A stretch of 17,134 nt of DNA from Cytophagales bacterium (GCA_029940715.1 JAPYTU010000028.1:1-17134), one strand, 5' to 3'; counted from the stretch's first letter, positions 1-8,132 are shown. Notes: generated from the letters alone by a model not told the origin. Program-made: numbers and translations.

Positions 1-1207
1 CTTTTTTAACTCTTAATATTTCTGATAAATTTTCTACACCCCAAGCTCTTGGTTCGCCTATCCCAAAATTTGAAATAATATTCCAATCAGTACATACAAC
101 TCCATCAAAACCTAATGAATCCCGTAATAAATCTGTTATTATTTCTTTGTTAAAAGCAAAACCTACATTTTCATTTGTCTGTCCATAAGGAATGCCATAA
201 TAAGGCATAATTTGAGCAGTGTTAGCTTTAAAAGCACCATCAATAAAAGGAATAAGATGGTAATCAAAATTATTGCCAGGATAAATCTGGTCTTTTCCAT
301 AAGGAAAATGAGCATCTTCACCATCCTTTTGTGGTCCACCTCCTGAAAAATGTTTTGTCATACAAGCAACACTATTTCTATCTAATTTTTCTCCTTGAAA
401 ACCTAAAATATAAGATTTTGTCATTTTAGCAGATAACTGTGCATCTTCTCCAAAAGTACCATTGTTCCTACCCCATCTAGGTTCTGTTGCAAGATCAGCC
501 ATTGGATGTAATGCAAGTCTTATACCTACCGATAAATATTCTTGCCTTGCGATATCTGCAAAATCACGAGTTAATGATGTATCTCTTGTAGCAGCAAGAC
601 CCAATGAATTGGGCCATTGAGAAAAAGAAGATGTGTAGACAGAAGCTCCTATATTATTATCAGATCCATGCCTAGGGTCAGATGCAATAGTAATAGGAAT
701 TCCTAACCTAGTTCTTTCAGCTATTTTTTGAATATTATTATTATATCTAGCAAGAATATTAGCAGGATAAGAGTCAATAATATTAAAACTATTCATATGT
801 TTTTTTATTATCATCTCAGAACTCGATGGAAAAACCATTGATAAAAGAAAAAATAATGGATTAGAAGATATAATAGGTAATTCTAATAAATTTCCTTTAT
901 TCGTCATACCAATCATGTTTATAAACATTGAACCTGCCTTTTCTTCTATGGTCATCTGACTTATTAAATCATCTACCCTATCATCTATACTTTGTCTATT
1001 ATCTTCATATACATCTAATCTTCCATTCTTATTTAAATCTCTAAATTTTATACCTTCTACTACTAAATCTTGAGACCTAGGAAATAATAATGACATATTA
1101 GTATTAGATTGATTGACCTTCATTAAATAATAAGTTCCAAATCCAATTACAAAAAAACTAATAACTCCAATAATTATAAAAAATACGATTTTTAAAATCT
1201 TTTTCAT
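1..1207 (-). CDS. Glycoside hydrolase family 3 protein, beta-glucosidase-like (3' end off window)
   Basis: The minus-strand frame is open from ATG at 1205-1207 to the left edge, giving about 402 codons with the C-terminus missing. Residues 1-29 form a hydrophobic N-terminal anchor or signal (MKKILKIVFF...). An Asp-rich calcium-loop-like motif, DLNKNGRLDVYED, lies at about 57-69. The GH3 TIM-barrel motifs follow: SDPRHG, the KHFSGGGPQ motif (K285-H286), GEDAHFPYGKDQIYPG, then CTDW with the family nucleophile Asp at residue 374. The GGGPQ/GEDAHF motifs match the large exo-beta-glucosidase/xylosidase type of GH3 as I remember it. They do not match NagZ, which has KHFPGHG with a His-Asp dyad. The enzyme probably acts in the periplasm or at the cell surface and hydrolyses beta-linked glucosides or xylosides; the exact substrate cannot be read. 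It is divergent from the M20-NamZ pair. The family call is confident and the substrate is open. Confidence 0.9.
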   Translation of the reverse strand, partial: MKKILKIVFFIIIGVISFFVIGFGTYYLMKVNQSNTNMSLLFPRSQDLVVEGIKFRDLNKNGRLDVYEDNRQSIDDRVDDLISQMTIEEKAGSMFINMIGMTNKGNLLELPIISSNPLFFLLSMVFPSSSEMIIKKHMNSFNIIDSYPANILARYNNNIQKIAERTRLGIPITIASDPRHGSDNNIGASVYTSSFSQWPNSLGLAATRDTSLTRDFADIARQEYLSVGIRLALHPMADLATEPRWGRNNGTFGEDAQLSAKMTKSYILGFQGEKLDRNSVACMTKHFSGGGPQKDGEDAHFPYGKDQIYPGNNFDYHLIPFIDGAFKANTAQIMPYYGIPYGQTNENVGFAFNKEIITDLLRDSLGFDGVVCTDWNIISNFGIGEPRAWGVENLSEILRVKK

Positions 1208-1293
1208 TTTTAAGTTCTTTTTTTACTTCATATTATGCATTTTATAAATTAAAATTTATATGTTTAAATAATTGTCAATAAAATATCAATTCC
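1208..1293. promoter_or_regulatory. Divergent promoter region between GH3 and M20 genes
   Basis: This 86-base gap drives genes in both directions. On the minus strand TAAATTTT (complement of 1251-1258) matches the Bacteroidota -7 consensus TAnnTTTG at 7 of 8 positions. A TTG (complement of 1276-1278) lies 17 bases upstream of it. On the plus strand TATGTTTA at 1259-1266 is a 7/8 match but has no clear -33 box. A perfect 8-base inverted repeat with a 2-base centre spans 1243-1260 and covers the minus -7 box. In DNA this AT-rich such matches arise easily by chance, so the element calls are tentative. Confidence 0.35.
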
Positions 1294-2892
1294 ATGAAGT
1301 TACAAATATTATTTATATCATTATTACACGTTATATCAATCAATCATAGTCTATGTCAAATTCTTACAAATAAAAAAATTGAGAATATCAAAACTGAGGC
1401 TATAACTATAGTAGAATCCAATTATAAAAATACCGAAATAATGGTAGACAAAGTTTTTAGTTTTGCTGAACTAGGATTCCAAGAAGTAGAAACATCAAAA
1501 TACCTAACAGACATATTATCTAAAAATGATTTTACAATAGAAAAAGGTGTATCTAATATTCCTACTGCATGGTTTGCAAAATGGACTAATGGAGATGGAC
1601 CTGTTATAGCACTAGGAAGTGATGTTGACTGCATACCTAAAGCATCACAATTTCCTGGAGTAGCATATCATAAACCTATGGTAGAAGGAGCACCAGGACA
1701 TGGTGAAGGACATAATTCTGGTGTCCCAGTAATTATAACTGCAGCCCTTGCTGTCAAAAAGCTAATGATTCAAGAAAATATTAAAGGCACTTTAATATTA
1801 TGGCCCGGTATTGCAGAAGAACTTGTAGCTTCAAAAGCATGGTACACAAGGGATGGACTTTTTGATGACATTGACCTATGCATTTTTACTCATGTTAGTA
1901 GTAATCTGAGTGTATCATGGGGTCAATCATCTGGAACAGGACTAATATCTGTAGAATACTCTTTTGATGGTGAAGCTGCACACTCTGCTGGATCTCCATG
2001 GAGAGGGAGAAGTGCACTTGATGCTGCAGAACTTATGAATATTGGATGGAATTACAGAAGGGAACATTTACATCCCTTAAAACGTTCTCACTCAATATTT
2101 ACAGATGCTGGAGATCAACCAAATGTTGTTCCTTCTAAAGCTTCTATATGGTATTTCTTAAGAGACGTTACTTATGAAGGTATTATGGATATGTATAAAA
2201 TAGCTGATGAGATGGCAGAAGGAGCTGCTTTAATGACAAATACTAAAATGAGTAAAAAAATACTTGGTACAGCATGGCCAAGACATTTTAATAAAATAGT
2301 AGCAGAAACAATGTATCAAAACATAAAAAAAATTGGACTTCCTTTATGGTCAAAAAAAGACCAACTACTTGCCAAAGCTGTACAAAAAGAAGTTGAATCT
2401 AATAATCAAAAAGGTTTAAATGAAAAGTTAAGTAGTTTAGGATTACCAGTAAAATTTCCTATAAGTGGTGGTTCCGATGATATTGGGGATATTTCTTGGA
2501 AATTACCAACAGTAACATTAAGATTTCCATCCAACATACCAGGTCTTCAAGGACATCACTGGAGCAATGCTATAGCAATGGCCACTCCCATTGCACATAA
2601 AGGTGCAAATGCTGGAGCTAAAGTAGTTGCAATGACTGTTATTGATTTTTTAACCAAAAAAGACCTTATAACTAGTGCATGGAATTATTTCGATAACATT
2701 CAATCTAAAGAGACAAAATATAAACCAATGATTACTGAAAATGATCTCCCTCCAACATACCTCAACAAATCAATAATGGATAGTTTTAGACCAAAACTAG
2801 AAAAATACTATTATGATGAAACAAAATATAATAGCTATTTAGAACAATTGAACATAACATATCCAACAATTAGGGAAAAAAATGAAAAATAA
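1294..2892 (+). CDS. Exported M20-family metallopeptidase/amidohydrolase, AbgB-like
   Basis: This 532-residue protein has a short signal peptide (about residues 1-21, ending SLC|Q), so it probably acts in the periplasm. M20 motifs in order are GSDVDCIPKASQ (metal-bridging Asp region), APGHGEGHNSG with H136 and H140, AEE (E175-E176, catalytic or metal-binding Glu), TH at H200, the dimerisation-domain motif AAHSAGSPWRGRSALDAAEL, DQPNVVPS, SGGSDDIGD, and GHHWSN with H421-H422. The overall pattern is that of p-aminobenzoyl-glutamate hydrolase subunit B-like proteins. The usual Cys of the GHxCGHN metal motif is Glu here (E138), which I recall as typical of an uncharacterised Bacteroidota/Planctomycetota subfamily. 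The expected activity is hydrolysis of an N-acyl amino acid or small peptide amide; the substrate is unknown. The last 11 bases overlap the NamZ gene, suggesting translational coupling. Start ATG 1294 is the first in frame and leads straight into the signal peptide. Confidence 0.88.
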   Translation: MKLQILFISLLHVISINHSLCQILTNKKIENIKTEAITIVESNYKNTEIMVDKVFSFAELGFQEVETSKYLTDILSKNDFTIEKGVSNIPTAWFAKWTNGDGPVIALGSDVDCIPKASQFPGVAYHKPMVEGAPGHGEGHNSGVPVIITAALAVKKLMIQENIKGTLILWPGIAEELVASKAWYTRDGLFDDIDLCIFTHVSSNLSVSWGQSSGTGLISVEYSFDGEAAHSAGSPWRGRSALDAAELMNIGWNYRREHLHPLKRSHSIFTDAGDQPNVVPSKASIWYFLRDVTYEGIMDMYKIADEMAEGAALMTNTKMSKKILGTAWPRHFNKIVAETMYQNIKKIGLPLWSKKDQLLAKAVQKEVESNNQKGLNEKLSSLGLPVKFPISGGSDDIGDISWKLPTVTLRFPSNIPGLQGHHWSNAIAMATPIAHKGANAGAKVVAMTVIDFLTKKDLITSAWNYFDNIQSKETKYKPMITENDLPPTYLNKSIMDSFRPKLEKYYYDETKYNSYLEQLNITYPTIREKNEK

Positions 2893-4054
2893 ATTAATAT
2901 ACTTTATAGTTTTATTTCTTTTCATTTTTAAATCATATTCAAATACTGAAAAAAAAATAATAGTAGGTTCTGAAAGATTAGATCAATATTATGAACTTAT
3001 AAAAAATAAATATGTTGGCCTACTTATTAATCATACATCAATGGTTGCAAATAACCACTTGATAGATACCTTAATAAGCCAAGGAATAAATATAATTAAA
3101 ATTTTTACTCCAGAACATGGATTTAAAGGAAACATAGAAAGAGGAAAAAGTATTAATAACGATGAATTATTAATATCAAATAAAAAAATACCAATAATAT
3201 CTATGTATGGAAAAAATAGAATTCCATCTAAAGAAAATTTAGAAAATATAGATGTTATTATTTATGATATTCAAGACGTAGGAGCAAGATTTTATACATA
3301 CTTAAGTGCAATGCACAATATGATGAAGTTATGTGCACAGTTAGAAATTCAATTTATAGTTCTTGATAGACCAAATCCAAACGGACATTACGTTGATGGA
3401 CCAATTCTAGAAAAAGAATATAAATCATATGTAGGTATGCATCCAATCCCAATTGTACATGGTTGTACGCTTGGTGAAATGGCACAGATGATTAAAGGAG
3501 AAAACTGGATAAAAAGCACAAATAATTTAGATTTAAAAATTATTAAAGTAAAAAACTGGGATCATACAGTTAAATATAATATTCCTATTAAACCTTCTCC
3601 CAATTTACCTAATCAACAATCCATATTATTGTATCCCTCTTTATGTTTGTTCGAACCAACAATAGTAAGCATAGGAAGAGGAACAAAAAGCCCATTTCAA
3701 ATAATTGGACATCCAAAATATGAAACAAAAGAATTTAGTTTTATTCCTAAAAGCGTTGAAGCAGAAAGTAAACCAAAATTTTTAAATCAAATTTGTTATG
3801 GTATCAACCTAATTAACTCAAAAGTCGAATCAAAAATTGATCTTAAATATTTAATTATGTTTTATAATTCATTAAATAAAAATTCTATTGATTTTTTTGG
3901 AAAAAATTTTTATAAAATTGCAGGAAATAAAAAATTAGAAGAACAAATTAAAAATGGTATTTCTGAAAAAGAAATTAGAAATTCTTGGTTGCCCGGAATA
4001 AATAATTATAAAACTATGAGAAAAAAATACCTCTTATATAAAGATTTTGAATGA
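2882..4054 (+). CDS. namZ: Exo-beta-N-acetylmuramidase NamZ-like (DUF1343, GH171)
   Basis: This 390-residue protein has an N-terminal signal peptide (about residues 1-20, MKNKLIYFIVLFLFIF...). Family hallmarks are LLINHTS (48-53), FTPEHGFKG (75-83, with E78), YDIQDVGARFYTY (128-140), DRPNPNG followed by VDGP, GCTLGEMA, PSPNLPN and the C-terminal WLPG...YLLY. DUF1343 members characterised in Bacillus subtilis and Tannerella forsythia remove MurNAc from the non-reducing ends of peptidoglycan fragments. The length is close to the family norm of about 400. This one probably acts in the periplasm on cell-wall fragments. It starts inside the end of the M20 gene (11-base overlap) and stops one base before the fmt ATG, so it sits within a coupled run. 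No nagZ or amidase of the Bacillus recycling cluster is visible. The family call is strong; the precise substrate is inferred from homologues. Confidence 0.88.
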   Translation: MKNKLIYFIVLFLFIFKSYSNTEKKIIVGSERLDQYYELIKNKYVGLLINHTSMVANNHLIDTLISQGINIIKIFTPEHGFKGNIERGKSINNDELLISNKKIPIISMYGKNRIPSKENLENIDVIIYDIQDVGARFYTYLSAMHNMMKLCAQLEIQFIVLDRPNPNGHYVDGPILEKEYKSYVGMHPIPIVHGCTLGEMAQMIKGENWIKSTNNLDLKIIKVKNWDHTVKYNIPIKPSPNLPNQQSILLYPSLCLFEPTIVSIGRGTKSPFQIIGHPKYETKEFSFIPKSVEAESKPKFLNQICYGINLINSKVESKIDLKYLIMFYNSLNKNSIDFFGKNFYKIAGNKKLEEQIKNGISEKEIRNSWLPGINNYKTMRKKYLLYKDFE

Positions 4055-4055
4055 T

Positions 4056-4970
4056 ATGGGTAAAAAATCAATTGTTTTCATGGGAACACCTGTTTTTTCT
4101 GTAGAATGCTTAAAAAAACTTGTAGAACAAAAATTTAATATTTTAGGTGTTATAACATCCACTGATAAACAAAGAGGAAGAGGAAGAAAAATCAGTTTTT
4201 CACCAGTAAAAGAATATGCATTATCAAAAAACATAAAAATATTTCAACCACCAAATCTCAAATCAGAAGAATTTATAAATAAAATCAAAAAATTAAATGC
4301 TGATTTGTTTGTAGTTGTAGCTTTTAGAATGCTTCCTAAAATACTTATTGGCCTACCTAAAGAAGGAAGCATAAATTTACATGCATCATTACTACCAAAT
4401 TATAGAGGTGCAGCACCTATTAACTGGGTTATAATAAACGGAGAAAACAATACAGGAGTAACAACATTTTTTATTAATGAAAAAATAGATGAAGGAAATA
4501 TTATAGATACAAAAAAAATCACTATCAGCGAAAATGAAACAGCAGGATCACTGCATGATAAATTAATTATACTAGGTTCAAAAATTTTAATAAAAAGCAT
4601 AAAGAAAATATTTACAAAAAAAATTAAAGTAATTCAACAAAAAATAGGTTCAAATGATAAAAAAGCACCAAAAATTACTAAAGAATTTTGTCAAATTAAT
4701 TTGGAATTAAAATCCAATCAATTAATAAGATTTATTAGAGGTCTTAGTCCTTATCCTGGAGCAAGAATAATTCAAAATAATAAAATTATCAAAATACTAA
4801 ATGCAACTAGCAGTAAAAATATAAAAGGAGGAAAAGGAAAAATTTTTCATTTCAAAAATAAATTAATACTTAACAATAATTATAAAGAAAGTATAGAAAT
4901 AACTGAAATTCAAGTAGAAGGAAAAAAGAAAATGTTAACTAAAGATTTTATAAAAGGAAATACATTATGA
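4056..4970 (+). CDS. fmt: Methionyl-tRNA formyltransferase
   Basis: Fmt transfers the formyl group of 10-formyl-tetrahydrofolate to initiator Met-tRNA in the cytoplasm. The N-terminal catalytic domain shows VFMGTP near the start, GRGRKISFSPVK, and the formyltransferase core INLHASLLPNYRGAAPINW with N107 and H109 (numbered from ATG 4056). EKIDEG carries the third catalytic residue, D145. The C-terminal tRNA-binding domain includes RGLSPYPGA. The length of 304 residues is normal. I chose ATG 4056, one base after the namZ stop, giving MGKKSIVFMGTP. The frame also extends back to a TTG at 4047, which would add three residues and overlap namZ by 8 bases, but the ATG fits the family N-terminus better. 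The 3' end overlaps the next gene in an ATGA junction. Confidence 0.96.
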   Translation: MGKKSIVFMGTPVFSVECLKKLVEQKFNILGVITSTDKQRGRGRKISFSPVKEYALSKNIKIFQPPNLKSEEFINKIKKLNADLFVVVAFRMLPKILIGLPKEGSINLHASLLPNYRGAAPINWVIINGENNTGVTTFFINEKIDEGNIIDTKKITISENETAGSLHDKLIILGSKILIKSIKKIFTKKIKVIQQKIGSNDKKAPKITKEFCQINLELKSNQLIRFIRGLSPYPGARIIQNNKIIKILNATSSKNIKGGKGKIFHFKNKLILNNNYKESIEITEIQVEGKKKMLTKDFIKGNTL

Positions 4971-5596
4971 ATGTTTTTATATTAAATACTGGTAGGTGTG
5001 GATCATCGGCATTTATAAAAGCCTGCTCACACATCACAAATTATAGCTCAGCCCATGAATCAAGAAATGGTTTGTTTCAAAAAAATCGTTTTAATTATCC
5101 AAAAAATCATATAGAAGCAGATAATAGACTTTCTTGGCTACTAGGAAAACTTGATGAATCATATGGTAATGATGCTATCTATGTACATTTAAAAAGATCA
5201 ATAAAAGATACTGCAAAAAGTTTTGTTCGAAGGTATTCACATGGAATAATAAAAGCTTTCAGAAGCAACTTCAAAAGATTCTGGTCTAAAGAAAGTGAGC
5301 CTATTGATATAGCAATAAACTATTGTAATACCATTAATTCAAATATTGATTTTTTTTTAAAAGACAAAAAACATAAAATGTTAATTAATATTGAAAATAT
5401 TAATAAAGATTTTGTGTTATTTTGGAAATTAATTGATGCAAAAGGAAATATCAATAATGCTCTAGATGAATTTAATATAAGACATAATTCCTATAAACAT
5501 CAATCTTTTTTTAATAGAATAAAGTGGTGGATTTCAAATAATTATCTTAAGTTCAAAAAAGCAATTTTGAATCTACCTAATTTTAAAAATAGTTAA
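4967..5596 (+). CDS. Small sulfotransferase-like protein (PAPS-dependent fold)
   Basis: This 209-residue protein probably is soluble, as no signal peptide or membrane segment is seen. The N-terminus FILNTGRCGSSAF (residues 4-16) matches the 5'-phosphosulfate-binding loop of sulfotransferases. YVHLKRSIKDTAKSF (72-86) supplies the 3'-phosphate-binding R77 and S85 at the family spacing of R-x7-S. A sulfotransferase would move sulfate from PAPS to a hydroxyl or amine; the acceptor cannot be predicted, and I could not place a catalytic base with confidence. The C-terminal third is basic (Lys/Arg-rich) and resembles nothing I can name. It is joined to fmt by a 4-base ATGA overlap and lies 22 bases before folA, an unusual place for such a gene. 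It could be a nucleotide-binding relative without sulfotransferase activity. Confidence 0.72.
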   Translation: MNVFILNTGRCGSSAFIKACSHITNYSSAHESRNGLFQKNRFNYPKNHIEADNRLSWLLGKLDESYGNDAIYVHLKRSIKDTAKSFVRRYSHGIIKAFRSNFKRFWSKESEPIDIAINYCNTINSNIDFFLKDKKHKMLINIENINKDFVLFWKLIDAKGNINNALDEFNIRHNSYKHQSFFNRIKWWISNNYLKFKKAILNLPNFKNS

Positions 5597-5618
5597 AATA
5601 AATATAAAATTAATAGAT

Positions 5619-6119
5619 ATGAACATATCAATAATAGTTGCAATATCTGAAAATGGTGTTATAGGAAGAAACAATAAATTAGCATGGAATCTTCCAGATG
5701 ATATGTTCTATTTTAGTAAAATGACCTTGGGGCATTCAATTATTATGGGAAGAAAAAATTGGGACTCGATTCCTAATAAATGGAGACCTCTTCCAAATAG
5801 GAAAAATATAATTATTTCTAGAAATATAAATCACAATATTAAGAATGTAGACATAACAAATTCAATTGAAAAAGCAATTAAAATAGGTAGAGAAAATGAA
5901 GATGAAGAAATATTTATTATTGGTGGAGGTGAAATTTATAAACTAGGATTTAAATTCGTTGATAAATTATACATAACAGAAATTAAAAATAATATAGAAG
6001 GAGATACATTTTTTCCAAAATGGAATAAAAGAGAATGGAAAGAAATTTCAAGAATATCTCATCCTTCAGATTTAAAACATATATACGATTTTGATTATGT
6101 GATTTACAAAAAAAAATAA
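5619..6119 (+). CDS. folA: Dihydrofolate reductase
   Basis: This 166-residue enzyme reduces dihydrofolate to tetrahydrofolate with NADPH in the cytosol, keeping the one-carbon pool available for thymidylate, purine and formyl-Met synthesis. Visible motifs are AISENGVIGRNNKLAWNLPDD (residues 8-28), where D28 corresponds to the substrate-protonating Asp27 of E. coli. MGRKNWDSIP is the NADPH/folate-site helix, RPLPNRKNIIISR follows, and IIGGGEIY is the glycine-rich NADPH loop. The small PNKW insertion before RPLP is of a kind I recall in Flavobacteriia. Start ATG 5619 gives the canonical MNISIIVAIS terminus. It follows the sulfotransferase gene by 22 bases and its stop abuts the cinA start with no gap, so the two are probably co-translated. 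Confidence 0.96.
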   Translation: MNISIIVAISENGVIGRNNKLAWNLPDDMFYFSKMTLGHSIIMGRKNWDSIPNKWRPLPNRKNIIISRNINHNIKNVDITNSIEKAIKIGRENEDEEIFIIGGGEIYKLGFKFVDKLYITEIKNNIEGDTFFPKWNKREWKEISRISHPSDLKHIYDFDYVIYKKK

Positions 6120-7397
6120 ATGAAACATATTTATTGTGAAATAATAACAATTGGAGATGAAATATTATATGGTCACATCCTTGATACTAACGCACAATGG
6201 ATAAGCCAAGAGCTTGATAAAATCGGCATTACAACAAAAAAAAGAACTACAATCGGAGATAATTCTAAAGATATAACTAATGTTTTAGATAAATCATTAA
6301 ATGAAAATGAATTAATTATTTTAACTGGAGGTCTTGGTCCTACAAACGATGATATAACAAAAAATTGTTTAAATAATTTCTTTGGAGGAAAATTAGTTAC
6401 TGATAAAAATACCTTATCCCATATAAAAAAAATATTTAAAAAAAGAAATTTTGATTTTACCAAAAAAAATAAAGATCAAGCTCGAATACCTGATAATTGT
6501 ATAGTTCTTCATAACCAATTTGGCACTGCTCCTGGTATGGCTTTTCAGAAAGATAATAAATTAATTATTTCATTGCCTGGCGTTCCTTTTGAGATGAAGA
6601 GTTTATTTACAAATAAATGTGTTGGTCTAATAAAAAATAAGTTTTTACTCCCTTTCATTTATCACAGAACAATTAAAACTATAGGAATTGGAGAATCTTG
6701 GCTCTCAGATTTAATTAAAAACTGGGAATCTAATCTAGATGAAAGTGTTAGTCTGGCATACTTACCAAGTCTTGGTAGAGTGAAATTAAGATTAACAGGT
6801 AAAGGAGATAATCTAGAAAAAATCAAAAAAAAAATAAATAACTATGAAGAAAATCTTCTTAAGATTATTCAAAAATATGTATATGGATTTGATAAAGAAG
6901 AATTAGAATCATCAATTGGAAAACTATTAATAAAAAAAAATAAAACTATTTCATTTGCTGAAAGTTGTACAGGAGGATTCATATCTCGTATGATAACATC
7001 AGTCCCTGGAAGCTCTCAGTATTTTATGGGTAGTATAGTTGCTTACAGCAATGAAATTAAAATAAATAATTTAAATATAAAAAAAGAAAATATAGAAAAA
7101 TATGGGGCAGTAAGCAGAGAGGTTGCCGAAGAAATGGCAAAAAATGTTAGACAAAAATTTAAATCATCAATTGGAATTTCTACTAGTGGAATAGCTGGTC
7201 CAGATGGAGGGACAAAAGAAAAACCAGTAGGAACGATATGGATAGGATATTCAAACAAAAACAAAACTACAAGCAAAAAACTAATACTAACTAAGAGGAG
7301 AGATATAAATATAACTTTATCTGCAGTTAACGCCTTAAATCAAGTAAGAATAAACTTAGAAAGTAATTCCAAAGGTAATCGTCATTCTTCTAAATGA
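6120..7397 (+). CDS. cinA: CinA family protein, NMN amidohydrolase (PncC) with MoaB-like domain
   Basis: This is a two-domain protein of 425 residues, normal for CinA. The N-terminal molybdopterin-binding-like domain (about 1-170; COG1058) shows IGDEILYGHILDTNAQWIS and LTGGLGPTNDDITK, plus LPGVPFEMK. The C-terminal PncC domain (about 265-415) shows SFAESCTGG with the catalytic Ser at 282, VPGSSQYFMGSIVAYSNEIK, GAVSREVAEEMA and TSGIAGPDGG. In characterised relatives the C-terminal domain deamidates nicotinamide mononucleotide to NaMN for NAD recycling, and the N-terminal domain acts as an ADP-ribose pyrophosphatase in some. The ATG follows the folA stop directly. The last 42 bases overlap, tail to tail, the 3' end of the outer-membrane protein gene on the minus strand, so no intergenic terminator exists here. 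Confidence 0.95.
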   Translation: MKHIYCEIITIGDEILYGHILDTNAQWISQELDKIGITTKKRTTIGDNSKDITNVLDKSLNENELIILTGGLGPTNDDITKNCLNNFFGGKLVTDKNTLSHIKKIFKKRNFDFTKKNKDQARIPDNCIVLHNQFGTAPGMAFQKDNKLIISLPGVPFEMKSLFTNKCVGLIKNKFLLPFIYHRTIKTIGIGESWLSDLIKNWESNLDESVSLAYLPSLGRVKLRLTGKGDNLEKIKKKINNYEENLLKIIQKYVYGFDKEELESSIGKLLIKKNKTISFAESCTGGFISRMITSVPGSSQYFMGSIVAYSNEIKINNLNIKKENIEKYGAVSREVAEEMAKNVRQKFKSSIGISTSGIAGPDGGTKEKPVGTIWIGYSNKNKTTSKKLILTKRRDINITLSAVNALNQVRINLESNSKGNRHSSK

Positions 7398-8132
7398 CCC
7401 GTTTCTACTTATAATATTATCATTAAAATTTGATCCAAAAGGACCATTAATAAATATTTCATCCCACCACCAAAAATTATGCTCGGATTTATACTTTTGT
7501 AAAAGGTATCCAAATCTTAAAGACAAATGTTTCGTGCCAGATGATTTTTTAATTCCTATACCAGGATTAAAATAAAAACCACCACTTTCTGATATATAAT
7601 CTTCATTACCAAGATCAGTTCCAATTGAATAACCTATGTTAGTAAAAGAAAAAACTCTAAACATAGATACCTCTTTATCATTTTTATTAGTTGGTAAAAT
7701 ATCATAACTAGCAGTTAAATAAATTGGGAAAAAATTAATCAAGTCAACTGTAAATATTCCCAACCCTAGTCCTGGATCTAAGTATTTATTATTAACAATT
7801 CCCTTTGAAAAAAACAATTCTCCATGAGGTACTGCCCAACTGTCAAAGTTAAAACCCATTTCAATGTTATTCCAGCTTTTTTTATCGAATTCAAAAAATT
7901 GATTTGGTTTTTTAATTTTCAACTTATAAATTAATTCCGATGGAATTTTGATTGTATCTTGTTTCTTTTTATCAAAAAATAAAAGATGTCCATAATTTTC
8001 AAAACTTAGATCTATATTAGAATATTGTAATAATTTTCCCTTATACTTCTTACCTTCGAAAATAACATAATCTCTATTCTGAGATATCATTGAAAAAGGT
8101 AAAAAAAATAAAATAAAAAAATATCTTTTCAT
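7356..8132 (-). CDS. Small outer-membrane beta-barrel-like protein, function unknown
   Basis: This 258-residue protein has a Sec signal peptide (about residues 1-17, MKRYFFILFFLPFSMIS|Q). A short polar region (about 20-75) contains VIFEGKKYKGKLL and PSELIYKLKIK, resembling the small beta domain that precedes barrels in some Bacteroidota proteins. The rest alternates aromatic and glycine residues as in beta strands (LGLGIFTVDL, FTNIGYSIGTDLG, GFYFNPGIGI) and ends RRMTITFGITF, with the terminal Phe typical of BAM-inserted outer-membrane proteins. I do not recognise the family. It is the last gene of the minus-strand unit, one base after the second LVIVD lipoprotein, so it may work with those lipoproteins at the outer membrane. 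Its last 42 bases are antisense to the end of cinA. Confidence 0.75.
   Translation of the reverse strand: MKRYFFILFFLPFSMISQNRDYVIFEGKKYKGKLLQYSNIDLSFENYGHLLFFDKKKQDTIKIPSELIYKLKIKKPNQFFEFDKKSWNNIEMGFNFDSWAVPHGELFFSKGIVNNKYLDPGLGLGIFTVDLINFFPIYLTASYDILPTNKNDKEVSMFRVFSFTNIGYSIGTDLGNEDYISESGGFYFNPGIGIKKSSGTKHLSLRFGYLLQKYKSEHNFWWWDEIFINGPFGSNFNDNIISRNGSFRRMTITFGITF

Noticed and set aside
1..1207. GH3 gene as NagZ (beta-N-acetylglucosaminidase) partner of NamZ
   Set aside because: NagZ has a KHFPGHG motif with a catalytic His-Asp dyad. This protein has KHFSGGGPQ and GEDAHFPYG, typical of the beta-glucosidase-like group, plus an N-terminal membrane anchor.
1422..1634. Minus-strand open frame of 70 codons inside the M20 gene
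   Set aside because: It lies wholly within a gene with strong family motifs, has no recognisable domain, and is typical of chance frames in AT-rich coding DNA. The same applies to antisense frames at 4034-4234, 4400-4600, 6173-6463, 7043-7276, 9975-10271, 10362-10580 and 11100-11321.
4047..4055. TTG at 4047 as the fmt start
   Set aside because: It adds only three residues and overlaps namZ. The ATG at 4056 gives the usual short N-terminus before the VFMGTP motif.
5347..5360. Long T and A runs (for example the T run near 5350 and A runs near 4511 and 6936) as programmed slippage sites
   Set aside because: All of these lie in frames that continue without interruption and have no alternative product ending nearby. 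Homopolymers are expected at this base composition.
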